A program made the translations under genes and the position numbers. A model generated the notes under the pieces. The model was not told the origin of the DNA and did no database searches. It worked only from the letters and a program-made list of their open reading frames with translations. From contig NW_020825353.1 of the NCBI RefSeq assembly GCF_003286085.1, forward strand, positions 992,001-1,056,000: a stretch of DNA of 64,000 nucleotides. Reading direction: 5' to 3'. Shown piece by piece: positions 9,673-23,274 of this stretch; positions within the stretch are counted from its first letter, which is position 1; every line of letters starts with the position of its first letter. Source of the DNA: Drosophila persimilis (lineage: Eukaryota; Arthropoda; Insecta; Diptera; Drosophilidae).

Positions 9673-12600
9673 CTACGGCCCTCGCAGCGGGGGCTCCGTG
9701 AATGCCTCGTTGCGGGACTCGCACCGATTGTCATCCAGCTCCGTGGGCACCACATCCCTGGCCAACTGCTGCAACTTGTCCAGCGGACATTTGAACTCGC
9801 AGCCGGGCACGGTCAGCTTCTGGGCCTGCGCTTTGGGATCGTTGCGGAAATAGATCTCCACCCAGTACTCGCCGGTCTCCTTGCTCTTGTGCAGCTCGAA
9901 GATAGCCATTGACGAGTAGCGGGGCAGCTGACGCTCCCAAATCTTCAGGGCGGACAGGATGTTCACCACCGTCGAGTCGTGGCCTGTGTAGATAAACATC
10001 TTTCGGCCACTCGGCTTGAGGGTCTCATTCCGTTTCTGCTGCATTTCACCGAACATCTTCTTGAGGAAGGGCCCGCCCTTGATCTTCTGCATCTCGGGTG
10101 TATACACATTGTACACATAGCTCTGCTCGGCGAGGAACTGAAGTTTCTCTGGGAAATACGCGTTAGTCCACTCGGGCAGCATCAGACCCCATTCCTGTTC
10201 GGCCAGCAGCGTCAGATACAGGGATTGGACATCCTCAGGCTCCTTAAAACTGAGACCTGTATGCGACTCCAGCTCCTTGTACATATCCAGATAGGGTGCC
10301 ACTTCCTGCTTGACCTCTGGCAGGTCATAGACCTCGTTCAGAGCCTCGAAATATCGGGGACAAGGCGTTCGAACGAGCAGAAGCTGTGTGGGCGATTATA
10401 AATAATTCCATTGAATTGAAAAATGGGGTTGGATCAATCATAATTCAAAGCGGGTATTCCAACTAAGTTGAAAATAATTGAGTGCAAGCTAAATCATTCT
10501 GAACCTAATGAAATACCACTCAATGCGAATCTGGCTGTACAATTAATCATTATAGTTTATGAAGTATACGCACCGTGTCCTCATTGAGCTCCTGCGAGAA
10601 GACAGGTATGGGCTGCCAATTAAACTTGCTATTCCACTCCATGTCAGTGCCCTTCGGGGGCAGGAAGCTGGCCAGAACCGTCTGCATGGTCATGTGGGTG
10701 CGCGGCACTCCCGTCGCCTGTGCGTGCACCAGCTGCATGGGAAGAACAGAATCGCAAAGGAAAAGAGAACGAATAGCAGCGAGAACGAAAAGAAGGAGAA
10801 GAAGAAATTGAGTGATGAGCCGAGCGCGCTTGAGCTTTGCAATTTGTAAACGTCCGCACTATCAGACAACCCACACCCCCCTCCATTGGACGTGGCCATG
10901 GATGCGGTGGGGGTGGGTGCATGGGCATGTCGGTTCGTTAGTGACTGCTTACTCACATCGGGACTGTAGTGGGGCGCCAGAAATTTGCCATAACGCTTAC
11001 GCAGCCAAGTACCAATGTTGAACAGCTCGCGTTTGCCATTCTGGAGCGTTGATTTATTGCATGGCATGAGCGGATGGCACGTGAGACAACACCAGAGGAA
11101 CGGCGGAGCACCAGAAAGAGTCCAAGCAGCAGCAGCGGCAGCAGGCATGGAGCAGACGGAGACAGCAACCGGGACCGAGACCGAAACCGAGACAGAGACA
11201 GAGATGGAGAGAAGTGTTATAAAATAATAAATGCCTTGCATTTTTGCAATTGCATAAACATATGCATGTGTATATGTTAATGCAGCCCAGCCACAGCCCC
11301 CAACCCAAAACCAAGTCCTTCCCCCAACATTCCTGGAAAACATTTGCATTTCAATTTATTTAAATGCTTTGCTGGTTGGGTGGCTCTCAGTTCTAGGTTG
11401 GGGGTGGGGCGGCGGCTATAGGGGTAGAATGATGGTGCAAAAGTTTTTGCAGCACAACTTTTTCTCCACTCACATTTGTTATTTGTCCCCAGCCGTACGG
11501 ATAGTAGGTCTCATTTACATACGGATCCCTTGGATACGTATCCGCCGGCGTTCGTGGTCCATGTCGGAATACCTGAAGTTTAGCAATTACGATTTTTATT
11601 AGTCAAACAGAGTTACCACCTAGATACCACCCTACCCTCCCTTTTTTTCCCAGAGAAAAAGCCACTTTAATTAGCCCTCCCTGCTTTAAGGCTCACTCGC
11701 ATTCGGACGCGATTCCGATAAGACATAGGGAATGACGCGGAAAGCGGTCCAGTGGACCAATCGGACATGTGCCGAGCATGTGCCATCCCCCAGCTGATTC
11801 CAGAGTGTCGGAAGTATTTTCCGCATCTATTTTAATAGCAGTTGCTGCTACTCGTATCTCTGCGGCTGATAAGAGTTCGTATCGCCCGAAGGTCAACCAC
11901 GAGCTCTGCCAAATGGGTTTCCAGTTCATCAAAGTCGCCAAACAAAAATCAAAAGTGCGTCGCAGTTTGATTTCTTTTTTTGTTTGGAGACTGGTTTTTT
12001 GTGCGTACTGTAATCTGTTCAGCCGGTTTTTCGGTTTAGCGGATTTTTGTTTTGATTTGATTTGCGCTTGGTTGTTTTTCGGTGATTTATCATTAAATAA
12101 ATTAAAGTAAAAGTTATTATGGAAGAGTTCGTGTGTTTTTGCGGGATTAATTAGTGATTTTAAAACAGGTTTTTTCCAGTTTTTTTTAAACATACCAACA
12201 AGGTTCTAATTGAGTCGCAAATTCAAATACATATACTTTTTGTTAGAGCCGAATTTGCTGGAATTGGGTTTCTAATCAAATGTTTCTAGCTAAACTCTAA
12301 TAACATATAATTTCCAATAACAATATCTGTCTTTTCCCAGTATATATATTTAGTATAAATCTAACCCACTTTGAACTGACATTCCCAGAAAATGGAAAAT
12401 GAGTTTCAGCTTGAGAAATAATTTCCGTCGAACTATCCGCTTGGGTGCACTTGAGTGTGAAAATGAAGTGTAATTGATAATAATTACATACAGTTTTATT
12501 CAACACAGTGGCAGTGCTCAAAGAACAGCTGATAAAGCACTTTCGCGGCTATTTGGGTTATTCCAGCTGATCCAACAGCCATGGCTTTATCGTACACCTT

Positions 12601-13430
12601 CACTTTCCCTACTATTGATTGTTAGTCATTGACTCACAATGATAGCTCCACTCGCAGTACTTGACTCTTATCTACCACTAGCGAGAACCTATTAGATTCA
12701 TAAAATTTCATCAAGTAATTCTACTTTTACACCCTGCCGCAACAAACTAGCGACTGTTGATGCTTTGCTGGGCCCACATCTTTATAAACAAATGCATTAT
12801 CAACGTAATAATCTTTTATATGGCCTACCTACGCAAATTTCAATGCCGCCGAATCTCAATGCTAAACAAAACAAAAGGTTTTGGAGGGAAATACTCGTAA
12901 TTCGTATTATCAGCAATTTTTGGCAATGAAAAAAAAAAAAAAAAAAATCTGCAATAATTTGAGCTACAGCTTATGATTATGGGGCTTTTTGTACATTACG
13001 ATCATAAAGATGTTTACTTGTTAGCCGTGTTTTTCTTGTGATCGTAGCGATGTTTATTTCTTTCTTGAACTGATCTTTACCTTAGTACTGGATGTTGCCA
13101 GATCTTTAATGTTCACACCTAAATTTTCTCTAGAAAACTTACATTTTTTGACTACCGCTCAAAAGCTCCCGCCTTTTCCAACAGTTCAGTTGAATAATTG
13201 AAAGCTCTTCCCCACAGCTGTTTTCAAGGCTTTGTGTTGGTTTGAATGCACACGAGATGCTTACGACTTACCACATGCAGCAGCTCGAGCGTAGATTTAT
13301 CAGCGGCGGGGTCGTGAAGCTTTACCGATACGACCGTGGAGTGTGCCAGACACCAGATCAGCAGCCCCGTTGCAATTAATCCGCCCGTCATCGCTAGACA
13401 ATGCCTTCGAGTGAAATGCGAACGCGGCAT
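9673..13430 (-). CDS. Histidine acid phosphatase A
   Basis: Exons are 13430-13272, 11572-11474, 11040-10957, 10732-10574 and 10383-9673, all joined in phase 0, giving 403 aa. Residues about 14-33 form a signal peptide or anchor. The phosphohistidine motif RHGPRTP begins at R56 (nucleophile H57), and the proton-donor HD pair is H302-D303 (YTGHDSTVVN). Both catalytic motifs are intact, so I predict an active secreted or lysosomal acid phosphatase of the histidine phosphatase (branch 2) superfamily. Donors and acceptors are canonical; the first intron is about 1.7 kb. The gene heads a tandem minus-strand trio with two paralogues that share exon sizes of 99, 84, 159 and 711 nt. It probably corresponds to one of CG9449, CG9451 or CG9452 of D. 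melanogaster. The start context is TCAAAATG. Confidence 0.92.
11573..13271 (-). other. Large first intron of acid phosphatase A
   Basis: It contains an A-tract at about 12928-12948 and AT-rich sequence. I see no nested gene. Its size, against 0.7 kb in paralogue B and no intron here in paralogue C, makes it a plausible place for regulatory elements. Confidence 0.6.
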
Positions 13431-15134
13431 TTTGACAGACGCTCTTTATAGAAGTTGGGACGGCGCTCGGATTCCGCTTGCGTTTCGGGTTCAGAGCTTG
13501 CCCGGTCCACAGCCACACACTCGCGACAGATCACCGACTAACGTGTTCCTTTTGCTGTTTGCTTTGTTTTTTCGGGGTTTTTAATTATTCTACCCATAAA
13601 CACGACCACGAAACTAGCTAATTTACAAAATTCAAACTGGTTTTGTCCCACTCTCCATGCAGAATCAATTGATTACATTCGTTGCTCCGTGCTCGTGCTC
13701 GTGCTCTAGTCGTGCTGCTATCATTTGTTTGCCTTGGGCCAACTTTTAAAAGAATTTCAATTTTCAATTTTCGACTCTTCGCTTTTGCAGCTGAGGTCTT
13801 TGCATGCGACTGTGGTAATGTCTGACCGATGCACTATCTACAACAATACTGTGGGGCTGTATCACTTCTAATGTCGGAGCCCAAAAGCATATGTTCATAG
13901 GTCTTTTATCGTTTCATTATCGCCAAATGCTGTCGTCACCGTCACCGTCGTCGCTTGTTTTTTTTTTTTTTATTTTTATTACTATTATTCAATTTTTTCC
14001 TATAGTGTTAGTTTTTATTCTTTTTATTGCCATTGTAGTGTCTTTTGTGCTTTTGTGTGTTTGTGTGTTTGTGTGTGGGCTAGCTGGCGGGGTTGACCGA
14101 ACGAGCAGAAACAGAGCAGAAGCTCAGAGAGACCCCGACAACAATGCCGTTGCGTTTGAGGCGTTTTAAATCGCGCGGGCTACTTTTAATTTATATGAAC
14201 TCGACTCTTCCCTGCTTTACGGGTATTCTCGAAGTACTCTCGAAGCAAACGAATTCGTCACCAAAATCGCGTACTAAAACACTCGGGTAATAAATCTTTC
14301 ACCAACCAACCTGAATCCAAATCGAACCTTATCTTAATTACACAAACGAAACAGAAACAATACTTGTCTTTAATTGCCGAATTTCAATTATATCTTCTTT
14401 TTTTTCTGGGGCTTGGCTTTTTTTTTTTGCTGGTTTACGGTTCCGTCATAGTCCGGAAGTTTACGTAAAAGGTGTATTTTAAAAACTGATATTCTGTCCG
14501 CCCTTTTGTTTCGGATTTTTTCATGCGGTTGCCGTTGTAAACCCGTAATTCCGATTCGATTGAGTGGAATACGTGAAGCACCAAATGCCAACTGTTTGAC
14601 TTTCAATGCGATAGCAAACGTTTTATACGATGAGAATGAGAGAAGGTTGATCGAAATGTAACAAAAGATGCAAGGGGATTGGAAATGTTAAGCACTTCTT
14701 TGGTCAAATCTTCAGTATTATGCGTTGTATAGAGTAATATTTAGTTTAGCATAATTATCTATTAACGATAGCCCAAAAGTATGCCCTTGAAAATCGGTTA
14801 CGCCATCATCGTCTAGATCAAATGATGTGCATGGTGGGGTATTTTCTATGGGGTGCTCTTCAAATTCTTCCCTAAAAACAGCTTCCTCTAGACTAGATAG
14901 AACATATACCTATATATTTTATAACTTATCAATCTCCCAGTCGATAACGAGAGATCAACATACACGCATACCCGAGGTAATCTCTACTATTTCTAAACAT
15001 ATCAATCCGGATCACAAAATAGGTATGATTCATCGTGTCAATCAATCAATGAATCAATTAAAGTTGTAAAGGTAAAATATACTTTATATAATCTTAATAC
15101 TGCACAATATTTGTATCATCGTTCAACATATCAA
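13431..15134. other. Intergenic region between phosphatases A and B
   Basis: About 1.7 kb with T-rich tracts (near 13958-13990 and 14396-14430) and a TG-rich tract near 14050-14080. No supported gene. It should contain the 5' leader of gene A and the 3' end of gene B. Confidence 0.6.
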
Positions 15135-17264
15135 TCATTTGTGATAGCTGATCTTTGCACCATCACCGGAGCCTTTGGCCAGGCACAGCTGCTCGTAGGA
15201 GCCGTCTGGTAGAACGGGCTCCATGAGCTCCAGCAACTTCTCAATGGGACACTGTTTATCGCAGCCCGGAATCTGCAGCTGCTCGGGCTCCTGGTCGGGA
15301 TCGTTTTGGAAGAAAACCTCCACGAAATACTCCCCCGTATCGTCCCGCTGGCGTAGCTCGAAGGCGATGAGGGCAGAGAATCGTGGCATCTGCGGCTGCC
15401 ACACACCCAGTGCAGATAGAACGTTTGTAATGGTCCAATCGTGACCGCAGAAGATGTACATTCTGCGATCGGAGGGCTCCAATTTTCCGGAGATTTTCGC
15501 CTGCATCTGCTCGAATATGTGATCTAGAAAGAAGCCGCCCTTCAGCTTCCGCAGCTCAGGTGTGTAGGCGTCATAAATGTAGGACTGGGCTGCCAGCGGC
15601 AGCATCTTGTCGGGAAAGTACTCCTTGGTCCATTCAGGCAACTCCAGCCCATAGGTCTGCTCGCATAGCAGCGTAATGAACACATTGGTAACATCGTGGG
15701 CATAGGTAACGTTGAGTCCTGTCAGACCGGTCAGTTCCTGCAGCATCTGGGAGTTTTGGGCATGAAAGTCTTTCACCTCCGGGCTATTCATCACCTCCAA
15801 CACGGCCTCGTCGTAGCGGGGACACGGGACCTTCATCCTTAGACACTGATAAAAAAAACTGAAGGTTATTTCTCTGCATTATGCCGAGTTTATTTCGACT
15901 TACAACATCCGTTTCCTCAGGCTCTACAAGGATTGGTATGGGCTGCCAGTTGAGCATCAGATTCCACTCCATGGGCGTGTTTTCGGGTGGAAAGAGTCCA
16001 GCCAGCACCATTTGCAGGGACATCATGGTACGTGGGGATGCCGATGATTGAGCTCGGATCATCTGAAATGATTTCATTCTTATAACGAACTGATTGTCAT
16101 TAGTTTATTTCACTTACATCGGGCTGATAGTAGGGAGCAAGAAAATCTCTATAGCGCCCTCGCAGTTGCTTGCCTATCTTATAAAGCTCTACCTTGGCAG
16201 GCTTTTGCAAACAAAAATACATTAAAAATTTTATTATTTTAATAGTTTCCATTAGATACTCACATTGGTTAAGTGGCCCCAGCCATAGGGCTCGTAAGTT
16301 TCGTTGATATAGGGATCTTTGGGATAGGTGTTGACAGGTGTGCGAGGACCATGGCGAAAGAGCTAATACAGAATAGTAGAAAATCAATTAAAATATGATC
16401 CTTTAAGCCTGCAAAAATATCTACGTATTTAGTTACAGAATAAATTTAAAAGGCAATTTATTTTAAGCAAATTTCGACATCAAATTAAAATCTTCGCCCG
16501 ACTAAAAATAATAAAAAAATTTATATATATAATAAAGATAAAATTCTCTTAATAACTTAAATTACAATAAATATGGGCTTGTATAACTCATGATAATACG
16601 TAATAAATTTAAACTGTGGCACTGTACTGTAGGTATTGATGGAAAACAAATTATACAATGAGTTGCTCCATAAATTTGAAGTTTGTTCAGTTAAACCGGT
16701 TTCTCCCCAGCATACTTAATTCAATATTAAGTATACGTCAGGTCGCGACGCGCACTGGCCTAGGAACGGTTTCCAACAAGCAGAATTGCTTGCGTTGTGG
16801 GTTAAGAGATCTTTTCTCATAGGAAAATCCATACTTCTGTTCGGCTTACTTAAGAGCACAAACTGAAGTTGGAAATAATAATCGTAAAAATAGGTATTAC
16901 CCAAACACTCTAATCGTTGGCTTTGTGACTGTATGGCGTTTAATGTTAAGCACATTTTGTCTAATTTTATGGTCTGCTGACTTGGCTAGTTGTTAAATTT
17001 TAAGCGAGTCCTCAATTAGGATAATTGTGGCAGTTAATTTTTGATATAACTATTCACACTTCACTCAGATCTTACCACATGTACCAGCTTCAGGGTGGAG
17101 CTGCTGCTGCTGCTTTCACTGCTTGTATTCCTGGATTTTTGGTTCTCCTCGTGAGGCACCACCTCGGGAACCTCCACAGGCACTTCGACTATGGGTGGCA
17201 CACTGGCTCCGCGAACAGCCATCATCCAATAGCCCACAAAGACTAGGAGGCCAAGGAGCTTCAT
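15135..17264 (-). CDS. Histidine acid phosphatase B
   Basis: Exons are 17264-17076, 16362-16264, 16201-16118, 16062-15904 and 15845-15135, all phase 0, giving 413 aa. A cleavable signal peptide starts the protein (MKLLGLLVFVGYWMMAVRGA). A Ser-rich low-complexity stretch follows before the catalytic domain (SSESSSSSS). RHGPRTP begins at R66, with the HD pair at H312-D313 (FCGHDWTITN). The last exon has exactly the same length (711 nt) as in gene A. Catalytic residues are intact, so a secreted acid phosphatase is expected. The two short 3' introns are 58 and 55 nt. A weak promoter candidate (minus-strand CTTAAAAA at 17373-17380 with CAGTC about 25 bp downstream) lies upstream of the ATG. Confidence 0.92.
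16363..17075 (-). other. First intron of acid phosphatase B
   Basis: A 713-bp AT-rich intron, bounded by GTAAGA and TATTAG on the minus strand. Nothing coding is visible in it. Confidence 0.7.
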
Positions 17265-17719
17265 AGTGGATTGTTTTCGATTGGATTGTGTTGGGATTCA
17301 GCGTTAGAATGTGGTAGACCGACTTCGCTGAGGCTTGTGAGTTGAGTGACTGCATGAATAGAACTACGGTCGGTTTTTAAGTCGCGATTATGTATTCACC
17401 CATACACTTGGCAAAGGCACACACACTGAAACACACGAAGATAAGAGCAGCGAAGAGCGGGCGATCCAATCAGCAAAATCATCCACTACAATAGCAAGAA
17501 AAAAAATCGACTTAATTTGTTTCGCACGAAACTGATTTGGCAAAAAAAAGAAAAATTAGCTCACTGAACTTTTGACTCTTTATTTTTTGGGGGTTTTTTA
17601 TATAATTTATTTGTATTATTTTTCTGTTTAACACAACTCTCATTCGTCTGCTATTATAATACTGAGTTCACGGCGACTGAGCAGCATCAGTGCAAAAAAT
17701 TGCCCGTACCCAATTATTG
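17265..17719. other. Short intergenic region between phosphatases B and C
   Basis: It contains the presumed promoter of gene B and, at 17579-17584 on the minus strand, an AATAAA that may serve gene C. No gene is seen. Confidence 0.6.
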
Positions 17720-19312
17720 CTAGCGTCCCGCATTCTGATCGATCAGACGCGGCGGCGGTTCCACAAAATCGGGGCTGTGTGGTCGACACCGCTGCTCCAT
17801 TGGCTCGTTGGGTAGCACCTCGCTGCTTAGTTCGATGAGGCGACTCAGGGGGCACTGACGATCGCAGTCACGCAGCTTCAACTGCTCTAGGCAGCCGTGT
17901 TCGTCGTTGCGGAGAAAGATCTGTGAATGGAAACAAGAAAATGATCCACATCCAAATGATCTAAAGACCTTCTTCTTGTATCTTACCTCCACATAGTATT
18001 CGCCTGTCTCCTTATCTCTGTGCGTCTCAAAGATAGCCATGACAGCAAACCTAGGCATTTGACGCTTCCACACCCCTAAAGCAGATAGTATATTGCCCAC
18101 AGTCCAGTCATGTCCAGCATAAATGTACATCCCCCGATCCTTGGGCTTCAGACTGCCATCTCTCTTTTCAGACATCTCCTTATACATCCTCTTGAGGAAG
18201 GGCCCACCCTTGATCTTCTGCATCTCCGGTGTGTAGGCATTATAGATGTAGCTCTGTTCCGCCAGGAACTGCATGCGATCGGGGAAGTAATCCTTGGTCC
18301 AAGCAGGCAGCTCATAGCCAAACTCTTGCTCTGCCAGGAGTGTGATGTAAAGGGAGTTAACATCCTCGGCATTCCTCACCGCCATCCCTGTGAGATTAGT
18401 TAGCTCCCGGAACATTTGCTCGTACGGCTTCGTTTCGGCAATCACCTCGGGCCGCTTGAATACCTCTTCCCAGGCCTCAAAATAGCGCGGACATGGCGTT
18501 CGAACCAGCAAAAGCTGCAGAAAAGTAATACATTCAATTACAGGAAGCCTATACTTATATGGAGATGATCGTACCGAATCTTGGTCTAGAGGCTCCGATA
18601 CTATGGGAATGGGTTGCCAGTTAAGTTTCTTGTTCCACTCCATTGCCGTTCCCCGGGGCTCAAACATGCTGGCCAGCGTCGTCTGGAGGGACATCATTGC
18701 GCGAGGTGAGGCTGTGGCTTGTGCATGCAAACGCTAAGAATTCAGACTATTACATTTTGGTAACCAAACAAAACTAAAATCTTACATCGGGTCTATAGTA
18801 GGGTCCCATAAAGTCGCTGTAGCGACGATGCAGCCAACGGCCTATTTCGTAGAGCTCACGTTTGCCAGACTGGAAGAAAGAGAGATAGAGAAGGTATTCT
18901 TTAGACCACAATTCTTTAAACGTTAAAAGATAAAAACAGCTAAGATAACAGATATCTTAATTGGATCGCAAAATATACAATGTGGCAGTCGGTTGATTCT
19001 ACTCACATTGGTGACATGTCCCCAGCCCGTTGGCTTGAAGCCATCTCTCAAATAGGGATCGTTGGGGTACGTATCCACTGGGGTGCGAATGCCATGTCTG
19101 AAGACAATGTGGACTAGTTCCAGTGTTGAGTGGCTTGTGTTGGGATGCGTCTTGTGGCACTGGGATGTGGCTGCATCTTGCCAGGGCATCTGCATCTCCT
19201 TGGAAGACACACCGCTGTTGAGCACAGCGATTACAATTATGGCACCCACAACAGCACCACCCAGACCGAACATGGTGAGTATTTGCTTACGCGTCCAGCG
19301 ACCGAATATCAT
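17720..19312 (-). CDS. Histidine acid phosphatase C
   Basis: Exons are 19312-19007, 18869-18786, 18733-18575, 18514-17987 and 17920-17720, giving 425 aa. The first exon equals exons 1 and 2 of the paralogues fused: the intron before FRHG is absent here. The terminal exon is split by a 66-nt intron (17921-17986) that the paralogues lack; it is stop-free in frame, so retention would still give an open product. The motif FRHGIRTP has H73, and the HD pair is H318-D319 (YAGHDWTVGN). An N-terminal membrane anchor spans about residues 14-32. The start at 19312 has a perfect CAAAATG context and aligns with the start of gene A. The frame extends nine codons further upstream, but only to a TTG. Confidence 0.9.
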
Positions 19313-22300
19313 TTTGAGGGAGTATTCCTTTTTATACAAATCTCAAGTTGAATCGAAATCAAAGCCGGAAGAGGAGCTTGAGATTTCTGGTTCCACTTAC
19401 GCACACACACAGGCACAAACAAACAAAAAAATACAGGATTTTGGATAATTGTTTTATGTTGTTTTGCTTAATTTCTGTCTGAGACGAGACTTTTATTGGA
19501 GAGCTGCAAGGCGCGTACAGTTCACAGCGCGACCAGAGTTGAATTAACGCACCGGCAGCTAGAGACGGAGAACTTAAAAGACAGATAAATCCGCGCTCGT
19601 CTATTCGGCTATAGCTGCGTCCAGTGGTTGCTGCCCCGATGCCGCTGACTAACTGCTGACAGTCGTCGTCACTTTCCACCGAACTCGACGCGAGATCGAC
19701 TCGCCCCAAGCCCCAAGCCACAGGTCTAGCGACTGACAGAAACAGAAACAAAGTCGAGCAAAAGCGACAAAGACAAAAAACCCAACTAATTGGGCATTTC
19801 TCATTCAACCTGATAATTACGAGATATTTTGCGGAACGAGGTTTATCGGTAGTCAATCCGTCCAGCAGCCAAACCCCCCACTAGGGTCTATATATAGCCT
19901 TGCGCCCGCCCTCTGCGAGACAGGTTTTTGTCATTTCTTTGCCAGCTGACATAGTCATTATCCCCCACCTGATGATCATGGGGTGACCAGATCAGGCCAT
20001 GCCAGGGGTTGGTTGGCTTTTTTCATGGTTCGCGTAACTGTGTACAAATTTGGGCAGATTTTACAGTGCTGTGAAGTGTAAAATATTTCATAGATTATAT
20101 TCTGAGCACCTCGTTAGATGCGTGTGGTCGAAATGGGAAAATTATTGTGATAATTGCATATAATCATGCGAACTTTTCAATAAAACTTACGAGTATAAAA
20201 TTGATTGGTAGATTATTTCGAGATTACATTACTTAACAAAAGCTACGGTACAAAATTGTGGGGATTCCGTTGGAAAGGGCCTGATGTAATACTGTATTAA
20301 CTGTCGTAGGTTAGTAATCAAAGGGTGCGAAATGTTGGAATAACTAGTAAATTCTTGGGCTATAAGCATTGATGTACTAATGGGTAGTTTTTTCTATCTC
20401 TATTTTGGCCTGTTCGGTTTTCCTTTGGCCGGAAATGCGCTCCATTTATATTAGGATTAAATACCATTTATTTTGCTTCCATATTTTATGCACCGACCTC
20501 CCCCCATCAGCACTTTTCCCACCAGATCTCTCCTATCGCTGGCTCAAAGTGCTCTAAAAAACCAACAAATGTTGGATGTGATGTGTGCTTTTGGCTCTAC
20601 TAATTATTTGCCTTGTTTCGCTCTATTGACCCTCTGGCAGATAATAATTTTATGTTGCTTATTCGCCGCGTTGTTTGCACAAGTTGTTTGGGTTTTTATG
20701 ACAAATAAAGAATTTCTGCAAATATCTCTATTTCTCCCAACAGACGTCTCTATTTATCTCTCCCCTTGCCTCCCCTGTTTTCTTGCTGTCATATATGGGT
20801 TTATTTTGGTGATTTTTGTGTTCGGGCTAATTACGTAGACGACACGGGGTAAGGTAAGCCTGTTGTCAAAGCTCCATTATTGTACGCTCGTATCGAGGCT
20901 TTGCAATGTGGCTAATTGACTAAACTGAATTTTATGGCTAATTAATGACAGCCCCGACCGTTAGCCGATAACTGTGTCTTTGCCAGCTTCCGAAGTGTAC
21001 AATTACTGGCAGCAGCGAAACCACTCGGCGCTGAATACTCTACAATTTTGTTTGACACGATTGCTTGTGACTCGTGTCTGTTTGTCTGTGAACTTTCATC
21101 TAGTTTTGAGCTGTTTCTGATTTCAGTTCAATCTAATTTATACATACACATGACAGACAACTAACTAAGTAATGCCTCAACGCAATTGACATTTGAATTG
21201 CATCAGCTAAAAACGATTAAGATTTTCACAGTCGAATAGTGAAAACAAATGGCCCTGGTCGTATTATGTGAAAGTACATATTATTATTTTGCATAAGATT
21301 AAGAACTTTTTTTGCCATAATCCACATTAAATGAGTAAATGAGTCATTTAATCAGTGCGTAACTCTATTAAAGAAAAATTCCCAGAAGATAATTCCCCGA
21401 ATAAATATAATTTGTATTTTGATTATTCATTTTTTCATATTTCTTATCGTACTGGCACTGATACTGGTACTGGTATACAGTCCTGTAGAAAGACATTATC
21501 ATGCAATTGCTACAACTCCTCTTCCTACCTTGAAAGATACAGTTCTGTGATTTACATGTTCCCATAAAAATTGAGGATTCGTTTTTCTGCTTCGGAATGG
21601 CACAAAATTATTATTGACCTTACGAGCTATTCTCAGAAATTACTGTTGTTTAGTTGTGTTAAAGTCCCAGAGACTCTACAAAAATGTAAACTTATTTATT
21701 CATTAGAAATTGGAACTGCTTGCAAGTATATACCACTTCTAAGAAACTTGGATTCCTATGCAAGATAGCACTTATTGATTCTTAAAAAGACGGATTATAT
21801 AATGCAATTCTCAACTATTGCCACCCCAACAGAGGTGCACATGCTCCACATACGGAATTTGTATTCAGATCGTTGAATGACTCTTAAGCCTATTTTCTAA
21901 TGACTTTCACTGAAATTTATGGTCACTGCAGCATTGCTGCTGCAGCAAAATAAAAATAGCAACTAAAAACAGAAAGAAAAAAAGCCGGAAAATATTTTCA
22001 ACTAATATATTTCTTGGGGATCAAAGGTGGAGGATGGAGGGTGGAGGGTGGAGACGTGGAGTGGGTGGTTCGAGGTAGACACGTGCTAAGTTCCCCATAA
22101 AACGTGCATTAGACAAACGGCAGAAGCGGCAGGCAACCATTTTGGCCCCGAAAAGCATCTTCAGGCCCAAGAATCCATCGGCACTCTGGTATTAATATTT
22201 ATCAGCCCCGCAATTACGATTACCGACAGCACAAACTATGGATAAAGATGGCGATGGCGATGGAGATGGAGTACGGGAGGGCACTGGAATGGCCAGGATG

Positions 22301-23274
22301 GGACAGCTAGAGGAGCAGGGGACCAGGGGGAAATCTAGGAGATTCCGGCAAATTGTCAGACAAAACGTTGCCGCGAATGGCTCCGAAAATTTATTGATTC
22401 CGACGCATTGAAAATAGTTCTCGGTGGAGCAATTTCAAAGATTTGTACGACACATTTTTCTCGGCTCTCACTCTTTCCCTCTCTTTCCATCTTTGTATCC
22501 ATCTATCTCTTCCACTCTCTTTCCAACGGCCACTGTTTCTCGATTTCCTTTTTTTTATAAATTTTCGCTGAAATGGCCGAAAATTTCTAACTGACGAACA
22601 TAAAAATTCGAACACGCGTAGTTAAACACGCACACACTAACAGCTCGGGGACTGGCGGACCCAAAGGGGGCGTGGTCGGCGTCTATTCAATGAGACAAAC
22701 AGCACCGAACGCGACCCGACCCGACCCGGCTCCGGACCGGACTCCAGTGGCGCTCAGGGATTACGTCTGAACCGCGTTTTTGGCAACGTTCGAGCGGCTG
22801 AGAGTCATCTGGGAGTCGGGAACGGAATAGGGATGGGGATGGGGATGGGGATGGGGATGAGGAAGGGGCCCTTCTGTGTTGTCGCCTAAACGATAAAGCA
22901 ATGACAAAAGTCAGCAGCGATTAAAGTTCAATTGGTGTGACCTGCCAATTGGCATAAAGGAAAAAGATTTCCACTGGCTGGGGCAATAGGAAAAGTGGCG
23001 GAAATGGCGAAGGGGAAGTGAAAAGTAAAGGCAATGAAAGCTCCGTGATGCAGAGGGCAGAACGGATTGCTGTTCACATGCCAGAGGTCCGACGAGAAAG
23101 CAGAACAAATTATTGCTGGACCTTTTGAGTATTTTTGGTGGAGTATACAATTTTTTTGAATACATATTAATATATTTGAATAAACGTTGGTTTTTAGGAT
23201 ACACTGTCCACAATTGCTCTGGGAATGAGCAATTAACAATTTTATATCATTGAAGCATTGGAAATAGAAGCCCG
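19313..23274. other. Intergenic region between phosphatase C and the second channel
   Basis: About 4 kb. A palindromic TATATATA sits at 19890-19897 and could be a promoter for gene C through an untranslated exon; this is speculative. The region also has a (GGGGAT)n tract at 22829-22860 and AT-rich sequence. No gene is supported. Confidence 0.6.
22829..22860 (+). repeat. (GGGGAT)n G-rich minisatellite
   Basis: About five head-to-tail copies of the hexamer GGGGAT or close variants. The four G-runs of four bases with two-base spacers satisfy the usual G-quadruplex pattern. It lies about 530 bp upstream of the second channel gene. Confidence 0.8.

Noticed and set aside
10690-11349. Minus-strand 219-aa ORF over phosphatase A introns and exons
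   Set aside because: It runs through two introns of gene A out of the phosphatase splice pattern and is low-complexity (SVSVSVSV); the spliced phosphatase explains the region.
19890-19897. TATATATA as a promoter for a plus-strand gene
   Set aside because: No plus-strand coding region follows. A minus-strand role for phosphatase C remains possible but unsupported.
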